A stretch of 64,000 nt of DNA, taken from assembly GCF_012927485.1 (NCBI RefSeq), contig NZ_JABBPC010000012.1:1-64000 (forward strand), in the 5' to 3' direction. Both the position numbers and the translations under genes were made by a program. Below, piece after piece: positions 58,788 through 64,000 of the stretch. Within the stretch, counting starts at the first letter, position 1. Each line of letters opens with the position of its first letter. Source of the DNA: Polaromonas sp. (GTDB lineage Bacteria; Pseudomonadota; Gammaproteobacteria; Burkholderiales; Burkholderiaceae_C). The notes below the pieces were generated by a model that saw only the letters and a list, made by a program, of their open reading frames with translations, did not search any database and was not told where the DNA came from.

Positions 58788-59723
58788 TCACTGCTTTGGC
58801 GCATAGGTCGGCGCAGCAAAGATTGCGTCATCCAGCGCCGCGTTGACGTTGATATGGTCAATGATGATTCTTTCCGTGGTGTGAGCGCCTCCAATGGAAG
58901 TGTCAAGCACATGCGGTATTTGAAGCCCTTGTACATTTTTATAGGCTGAGAAATAGGTCTCTACGGGCCAGGGTGTTCCGGAGACCATGCGCATGCCATC
59001 TATTTTGGTATCTAAAAATGTCTCGGCGTCAATCCAGAGGTGACGCTCTTGTTGATCACGCAGGTTCAGCTTCAGGCGATAGGTCTTTCTTCCCTCCAAA
59101 AGCTCGACTGCTTCCACAGTGACTTTCGTTCCCTTGGCGGCGCTGTCGATCAATGGGCCGTCGAGATCCTGCTGTATTGAAGCCGCACGCGCTGCGTCTG
59201 CCTGGAATTTCACGGCGACGACACCGTTCGGAGAAGGCATCACTCTCCAACCTTGCTCACCATCAAAAACCTGAATAGCGGTAGTCCCTTTATATTGAAG
59301 CTGCAAATAGAACTTGTGCGGACGTTTCATATGCATCGTGAAGGCCACATTGGTATCGTTAGCCGCAACACTCATTTTTCGGCGAGCGTCTGTCCGCTTC
59401 GGGGAAGTGCCATTAGCCACCTTGAGCTGGACCATTTCCATCCGTCCAAATTCGCTCAAACTCGTCACTGCGCGCCATGCTTGAAGGCCTCCGCGAGCGG
59501 CAACATTGCGTTCGACAATTTGCTCGGCCGAAGGCGTCATGCCTTGCAGTTGGTCCGGCGCGCCGACCTGCACGCTGGGTTCGGCCGCCTGGAGCCCCGC
59601 CGTCATCACCAGCATGGCTGACAGGCCTACGGCCCGCAATACCGCACGTCCGTAAGCGTGCATTGGGGTTCTACTCAACGCCGTGTTTTTAAAGGTGCAC
59701 CGCACTGGGTCGTCAATTTTCAT
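58788..59723 (-). CDS. exported LolA-fold-like protein (paralogue 1)
   Basis: 311 aa from the ATG at 59721-59723, which has GGGAGG 6 bp upstream; the frame extends to 59810. Signal peptide around LSAMLVMTAGLQAAE. The mature part has QIVERNVAARGGLQAWRAVT, MKRPHKFYLQLQY, AIQVFDGEQGWRV and ERIIIDHINVNAAL, recalling outer-membrane lipoprotein-sorting (LolA/DUF4292-like) folds. Clearly paralogous to the next gene. The role is inferred: a periplasmic carrier. Confidence 0.72.
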   Translation of the reverse strand: MKIDDPVRCTFKNTALSRTPMHAYGRAVLRAVGLSAMLVMTAGLQAAEPSVQVGAPDQLQGMTPSAEQIVERNVAARGGLQAWRAVTSLSEFGRMEMVQLKVANGTSPKRTDARRKMSVAANDTNVAFTMHMKRPHKFYLQLQYKGTTAIQVFDGEQGWRVMPSPNGVVAVKFQADAARAASIQQDLDGPLIDSAAKGTKVTVEAVELLEGRKTYRLKLNLRDQQERHLWIDAETFLDTKIDGMRMVSGTPWPVETYFSAYKNVQGLQIPHVLDTSIGGAHTTERIIIDHINVNAALDDAIFAAPTYAPKQ

Positions 59724-59806
59724 CTTTTCCTCCCTCAGCACCGCGACAACACTTCTCGGAAGAGAGCGTACGGAGCCCATCGATGTTGCGTTAGCCATTA
59801 GATGGT

Positions 59807-60676
59807 TCATAGTTTTACGAAACGTGCATCGGGTAGATCTGAGTTGACCTCCGCTTTGTCGATGATGATCTTCTCGGATTCCTTTAATCCGTCTCCGCGC
59901 GTCACCAGGGAGAACGGAAGCATGACGCCACTAACTCGGCGATAGTCGCTCAATAAGGTGGTGACTTTGCGTGAACGCCCACCGACGTCCCGCACGCCAT
60001 CCACCATAACCTCCAGGAAAGTCGACGCGTCCACCCAGACCCGGCGCACCTCGCCATTGCGCAATACGACCTTGAGCTTGTACGCCTTCTTCTCATTCAC
60101 GGTATCCACGCCGTCCATAACGATCTGGCTGCCATTGGCGGCCGAATTAATTAGCAAGCCATCCAGGTCTTGCTGAGACTCCGCGATCTTCGTTTCCGCA
60201 GGGGTAAACGATTCGAATGCGGTGCGTCCGGTAAATGGGCGCAGTTTCCAACCGACGTGGCCGTCATAGATTTGGACGGCGGTGTCCCCCGCGAACTCAA
60301 GTTCCAGGCGGATCTTGCGCGGCCGCTTCATCTCGAGACGAAATGGCAAGGAAATGACCGTCGTCTCTGGTGCTGGCGCCGCCGCGAGCATCATGCGACG
60401 CTGTCCCGGGCTCAGGTTGGAGGGAATCGAGGAGAAGTTGTCGACCGTACCGGCGGGCGCCGGGTGGGTCTTTCCCGCATCCATTTTTCCGGCAAAGGAA
60501 ATAGAGTGGATTGCCTGCCACGCGGCCGCACCGCCGCGCGCCGCCACATTCCTGTCAACCACTTGGGAGGCACTTAAGCCGGCAGTCTCTGCCCATGACG
60601 GCGTCGACAAAACGAATACCAATGCCAGCGCACTGCCGCATTGCACAGCAATGGATGTGAGATGTTGCCTGTTCAT
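59807..60676 (-). CDS. exported LolA-fold-like protein (paralogue 2)
   Basis: 289 aa with signal peptide (ALALVFVLSTPSWA). Parallels paralogue 1: QVVDRNVAARGGAAAWQAIH, MKRPRKIRLELEF, AVQIYDGHVGWKL, EKIIIDKAEVNSDL. AAGGAAAAGC precedes the ATG. Likely a tandem duplication product. Function unknown. Confidence 0.72.
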   Translation of the reverse strand: MNRQHLTSIAVQCGSALALVFVLSTPSWAETAGLSASQVVDRNVAARGGAAAWQAIHSISFAGKMDAGKTHPAPAGTVDNFSSIPSNLSPGQRRMMLAAAPAPETTVISLPFRLEMKRPRKIRLELEFAGDTAVQIYDGHVGWKLRPFTGRTAFESFTPAETKIAESQQDLDGLLINSAANGSQIVMDGVDTVNEKKAYKLKVVLRNGEVRRVWVDASTFLEVMVDGVRDVGGRSRKVTTLLSDYRRVSGVMLPFSLVTRGDGLKESEKIIIDKAEVNSDLPDARFVKL

Positions 60677-60716
60677 GTTCGCTTTTCCTTCGTCGTTGAA
60701 TTACCTATCGTCCTTC

Positions 60717-61322
60717 TCATTCGACCACCAGGTCTTCCGCGCGGAAAGCACCAATTTCGATCGTCACGTGGCCACCCCGCTGCACCACCTTGTTCGCATT
60801 TCCAAAAATAATGAAGTAGTCTCTGCCGCGTTCGAACGACGTCGCTTGCCGCAATTCGCCGATATTTTCCATGGCGGGAACGGCGAGCATCGCCCCAGTG
60901 GTCTTATCCGTTAAGTAGGGCTTGGCAGTCCGGTCGAGCAGCAGTTTTGCTTTCTCAGGATCAATCACGTGGTATTTAAACTGCAGCATCCAATTTGAGG
61001 ACACCAGCCGTACCCCAAGAATGTCCACTCCCCACGTCCGCTCGAACAAGGGATTCCGGTAAAGCCGCCATGCGCGGGCTAGATCGCGCGGATCCTGATT
61101 ACTCTCTGCGTAAACCGGACTGAAGGTGCCAACAAAGCTCAGGAGACCCAGCGCAATGACCACGCTTCTTGTCCAATTTCTGCTGCCACACTCAGCAGAT
61201 TCAACAGGATAAATAGACGACGGCTGAAGTTCCCTCCGTGCGTTCTTTTCAACCCCCTCCTCAGCTTGCCGTGAAGAGAGCGCGATCATCGCGGGTAGAT
61301 CGTCAGGGGTGATCCAGCTCAT
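60717..61322 (-). CDS. secreted protein of unknown function in the beta-helix cluster
   Basis: 201 aa with a hydrophobic segment near residues 51-70 (VVIALGLLSFVGTFSPVYAES) that could be a signal peptide if translation starts at an internal GTG; the longer form has an unusual 50-residue N-terminal extension. The rest is beta-strand-like with FERTWGVDILGVRLVSSNWM and DYFIIFGNANKVVQRGG strings. Not recognised. Confidence 0.6.
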   Translation of the reverse strand: MSWITPDDLPAMIALSSRQAEEGVEKNARRELQPSSIYPVESAECGSRNWTRSVVIALGLLSFVGTFSPVYAESNQDPRDLARAWRLYRNPLFERTWGVDILGVRLVSSNWMLQFKYHVIDPEKAKLLLDRTAKPYLTDKTTGAMLAVPAMENIGELRQATSFERGRDYFIIFGNANKVVQRGGHVTIEIGAFRAEDLVVE

Positions 61323-61334
61323 GACATTTCCCCG

Positions 61335-64000
61335 TCAAAAGGTTGCGCCGACGAGCGTAACGGTCTGGGTACTGTTCACAAGGCCCTTGCTATTGTCCTG
61401 AACGGTAAGCGTCGCCTGCGCCGGGGAGGCATTGACTTGCGGACGATAGGTGACCGTAATCAGGCACCTGCCACCGGCCGCGAGGCTGGCACCGCAATTG
61501 TTCTCGATCGGGAACTGAGCGTTATTGCCACTGGTAATGCTGCCGATCGAAAGTGCCGAATTGCCCGTATTTGTCAGCTGGACGGTCCCCGTGCTGCAGG
61601 CAGGCTGCCCCACCGTACCGCAGTTGATGGCCGAATGAATAATGGCCGGCAACAGGTTACCCAACTGTGCCACTGGCGCGGCGGTCGCATTGGTTGGCGC
61701 TAGCGCTGCAACCGTCGCCGTGAACAGAGCCACCGGCGTCAATTGTCCGACGGTCGGAACGGTAACGCCGCCCGGAACCGGCACCGGTTTGAACACAGCA
61801 ATCTGCGGAACGGTAGCCGTTTGCGTTGTTACGACCTGCAGGGGTGTCGGCGGAGTTCCATTGATCGGCAGCGCTGGGCGGGGCGGCACAATGACGGGCG
61901 TTGTCGGTGCGCCCGCTACCGGTGTTGCTGGCGTACCGGCTGCTTGCGTCGCACCCACGTCATAGCCCGACGAGCGTCCGGCCGTCGGCCTTGGAGCGCC
62001 GAGGAAATCGATACGAGTTGCGGCAAGGCGGCTGGTTGGATCGGCACCGACCCCCGCGTTGAATGCCGACCCGGTAGCGGTGATGCGGTAGTCGCCGTAG
62101 AACACGGAGCCTGGCTTCAGCGGATCGGTCAAAGACAGCGGTCCGTATTTCAGATCGACAAAGTTACCGGCTTCATCAAGCGTGACGCCAGCAACCATGT
62201 TGAAGGGGGGCAGGAACGGCTGACCCGGTTCAAACTGAGCGCCAGGATTAGCGCGTGGACCGTTGCAGTAGCTCTTGACCAGCCCCGGATCATTGACCGT
62301 GAGGCCTTTGGCTGGGTTATTGCCATAGATCGACCCCGACGGCGAGAGTACCGAGTCGTTAATATCCGCTATGGTAAAACGAGATGCTGCTGCCGAGACA
62401 TCACCTACGGTACCGATATCCCAGTAGGCGGGCGCCCCTGTGCAGTCCCCGGCACTGGCTGACGGCGGAAGCGCGACGCAGGTCTTGTTGCCTGCATCGT
62501 TGCTGGTGCAGACATTGGTCGCACCAACGCCCCGGCTGGCATCGACGAAGAATGAACGGTTATGCCAGATGATGTCATTGAAGATGACCGGACTGGAGTA
62601 GGTGTTGCGCGCTTTTGTAGCCGATACCGGTACGCTTGCCGAAGCCGTGGTTGGTAACACCGCCAGCAGCGCCGGAGACGTCATGGCAGTGCTGATGCCC
62701 GCTGGGCTTGGATACGACGTCGTTGGGCCGCGGCCGTTGGTCCCAAAAAGAGCACCGACGATTGCAGTACTGTCGTTGTTGGCGATGGTGTTTTCATGGA
62801 TGACGGCATTGAGCGTGTCCACCAGCGAGATGCCTCCGCCCGACCATCCCGCCACGTTGTTCGTGATGATGTTATTGGTGATCGTCGCCCGATACCACTT
62901 CGATGGATTGTTGGGATTCTGGACAATGTCGTTGCCATTGACCTGCTGCAAACGGATGCCACCGCCATGTCCGGATTGCGCAAAATTTCCGACAATAAGA
63001 TTGGAGTCTATGGTGACGTTTCCGGTACCGTTCGACAACGTGGTGTTGGTAGTGAGATCGCCTTCTATATCGATGCCGCCGCCATTGACCGTTGCCGTGC
63101 GCTGTGAGCTTTGATTGAACAATATCTGATTGTGGGCGATCACGCCGTTCATGTTGACACCCAATGTGCCGATGCCGCCGCCGCCGCCGTTGCTGTAATT
63201 GCCGCAGATAAAGTTGTAGTTGACCTCATAGTTATCGGTGCCGGTGCAGATCGACACGCCCGCTCCCGCGCCAGTGACGTTCACCCCGCCCGCGCCAGGC
63301 GTTGCTTCAACCGTGCCATTTTTGGTAATCGCATTGTGATGAATTTTTACGCCAACATCGTATCCATAGCCGTTGGTAGGCGGCGTTTCTTCTTCAAAGG
63401 GCGAACCGATACGCAGGCCACCGTGCATCGCACTCGAATTGCCGTAAATGCGGTTATTGGAAATTTCCAGCCCGTGCGTCCAGCCATTCACGAAGATGCC
63501 GCCCCCTGCATCGCTGCCGGTAATGCTCAAGGCGTCGATACGCGACTTGGCGCAGCTGAAATTTGAATCTCCCATGTTCCAGTTGGTTGGCTGTACCGCA
63601 ACTGCGCTTGGAATTCCCTGACTTCTCGCGGTTACCGCGAAGTAATTGCTGGGTCCGTTGTCTGGAGAAAACGTATTAGCGCAATCGCTTTGAGGCAGAT
63701 TCTTTGCAAGCACGACGATACCGGGGCCTTCCTCGGTGGCGAGGATAGTGGGCTCAAGCCGTATCACCCCACCGGTGATGGGCTGCTGCGTTGGCAAAGG
63801 ATCGACTTGCGGTTTGTCGGTCAGATTGCCCGTGATGACATCAACACCAAATAGTTTGTTGATGCGCGGCCGCCAGTCTTCGAGCTTTTGGGTCGGATAT
63901 TTTGCCGCGTTAATCACTACTGAAGCGGCCCCCACGCCTTGAAGCTGTATCGGCTTCCACATGATCACCAGTTCAGGGTAAGTGCCTTCATCGACGATGA
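61335..64000 (-). CDS. partial: right-handed beta-helix surface protein
   Basis: At least 887 aa; the frame is open through the right edge, so the start is outside. The region from about 61,900 to 63,950 contains beta-helix-type repeats (ISNNRIYGNSSAMHGG, ITNNIITNNVAGWSGGGISL, LIVGNFAQSGHGGGIRL). The C-terminal end (61335-61700) is a choice-of-anchor D/ASPM-like sandwich (NTGNSALSIGSITSGNNAQF, ending VTLVGATF). Exported or surface-attached beta-helix proteins often act as adhesins or polysaccharide-active proteins; role here unknown. First visible gene of the cluster. Confidence 0.72.
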   Translation of the reverse strand, partial: IVDEGTYPELVIMWKPIQLQGVGAASVVINAAKYPTQKLEDWRPRINKLFGVDVITGNLTDKPQVDPLPTQQPITGGVIRLEPTILATEEGPGIVVLAKNLPQSDCANTFSPDNGPSNYFAVTARSQGIPSAVAVQPTNWNMGDSNFSCAKSRIDALSITGSDAGGGIFVNGWTHGLEISNNRIYGNSSAMHGGLRIGSPFEEETPPTNGYGYDVGVKIHHNAITKNGTVEATPGAGGVNVTGAGAGVSICTGTDNYEVNYNFICGNYSNGGGGGIGTLGVNMNGVIAHNQILFNQSSQRTATVNGGGIDIEGDLTTNTTLSNGTGNVTIDSNLIVGNFAQSGHGGGIRLQQVNGNDIVQNPNNPSKWYRATITNNIITNNVAGWSGGGISLVDTLNAVIHENTIANNDSTAIVGALFGTNGRGPTTSYPSPAGISTAMTSPALLAVLPTTASASVPVSATKARNTYSSPVIFNDIIWHNRSFFVDASRGVGATNVCTSNDAGNKTCVALPPSASAGDCTGAPAYWDIGTVGDVSAAASRFTIADINDSVLSPSGSIYGNNPAKGLTVNDPGLVKSYCNGPRANPGAQFEPGQPFLPPFNMVAGVTLDEAGNFVDLKYGPLSLTDPLKPGSVFYGDYRITATGSAFNAGVGADPTSRLAATRIDFLGAPRPTAGRSSGYDVGATQAAGTPATPVAGAPTTPVIVPPRPALPINGTPPTPLQVVTTQTATVPQIAVFKPVPVPGGVTVPTVGQLTPVALFTATVAALAPTNATAAPVAQLGNLLPAIIHSAINCGTVGQPACSTGTVQLTNTGNSALSIGSITSGNNAQFPIENNCGASLAAGGRCLITVTYRPQVNASPAQATLTVQDNSKGLVNSTQTVTLVGATF

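Overview
The window looks like a chromosomal segment of a betaproteobacterium of the order Burkholderiales, most likely a Comamonadaceae member related to Polaromonas or Rhodoferax. This rests on gene content (hemE, priA, dsbD, uup, uppP, a MocR-type regulator with LysE and EamA exporters), moderately high GC, and an rRNA-operon-like promoter and leader at the left edge. The genus is inferred, not proven. No phage, insertion sequence, CRISPR array or tRNA gene was seen.

Layout. 1-133: probable rrn promoter and leader reading left out of the window. 435-4170: uup and a phospholipase D-family lipoprotein. 4263-16356 (minus strand): a 12-kb four-gene surface-protein operon made of a short DUF11-like secreted protein, an 880-aa DUF11-repeat protein, a roughly 2037-aa protein with Ig-like or DUF11 modules and a C-terminal outer-membrane barrel, and an 870-aa CshA/SdrD-like protein. 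The giant gene appears to use an AUU start codon. The operon lies beside an AT-rich segment bracketed by 17-bp near-identical repeats. 17027-23999: a divergent MocR-regulated amino-acid locus with an 11-bp-arm palindrome in the intergenic region.

24165-33723 holds a glyoxalase I, a Tat-exported GMC dehydrogenase pair closed by a strong terminator, a ribbon-helix-helix protein, a histidine phosphatase, a divergent homologue of the Bacillus spore transglutaminase Tgl, a PQQ-dependent sugar dehydrogenase lipoprotein, a creatininase-family enzyme, a B12-binding radical SAM protein and a DUF167 protein. 33845-46887 is mostly housekeeping: dsbD, a CoA-binding protein, a methyltransferase, hemE, priA, an SDR, an AEC transporter and a UvrD/Rep helicase. 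47228-54399 holds a CPA1 antiporter, a secreted protein of unknown function, a GDT1/TMEM165-type probable Mn2+ exporter under a yybP-ykoY-like riboswitch, a flavin-barrel protein, uppP, a YdcF protein, a DUF1345 protein and a TPR protein.

54595-64000: an OprB-type porin, a small basic secreted protein, and a minus-strand five-gene cluster that runs off the right edge. That cluster encodes a large beta-helix surface protein, a small secreted protein, two tandem LolA-fold-like paralogues, and a fusion of cytochrome c to a periplasmic binding protein. It and the 12-kb DUF11/barrel operon are the best candidates for undescribed systems: both encode coordinated sets of exported proteins whose joint role I cannot assign to a known pathway.
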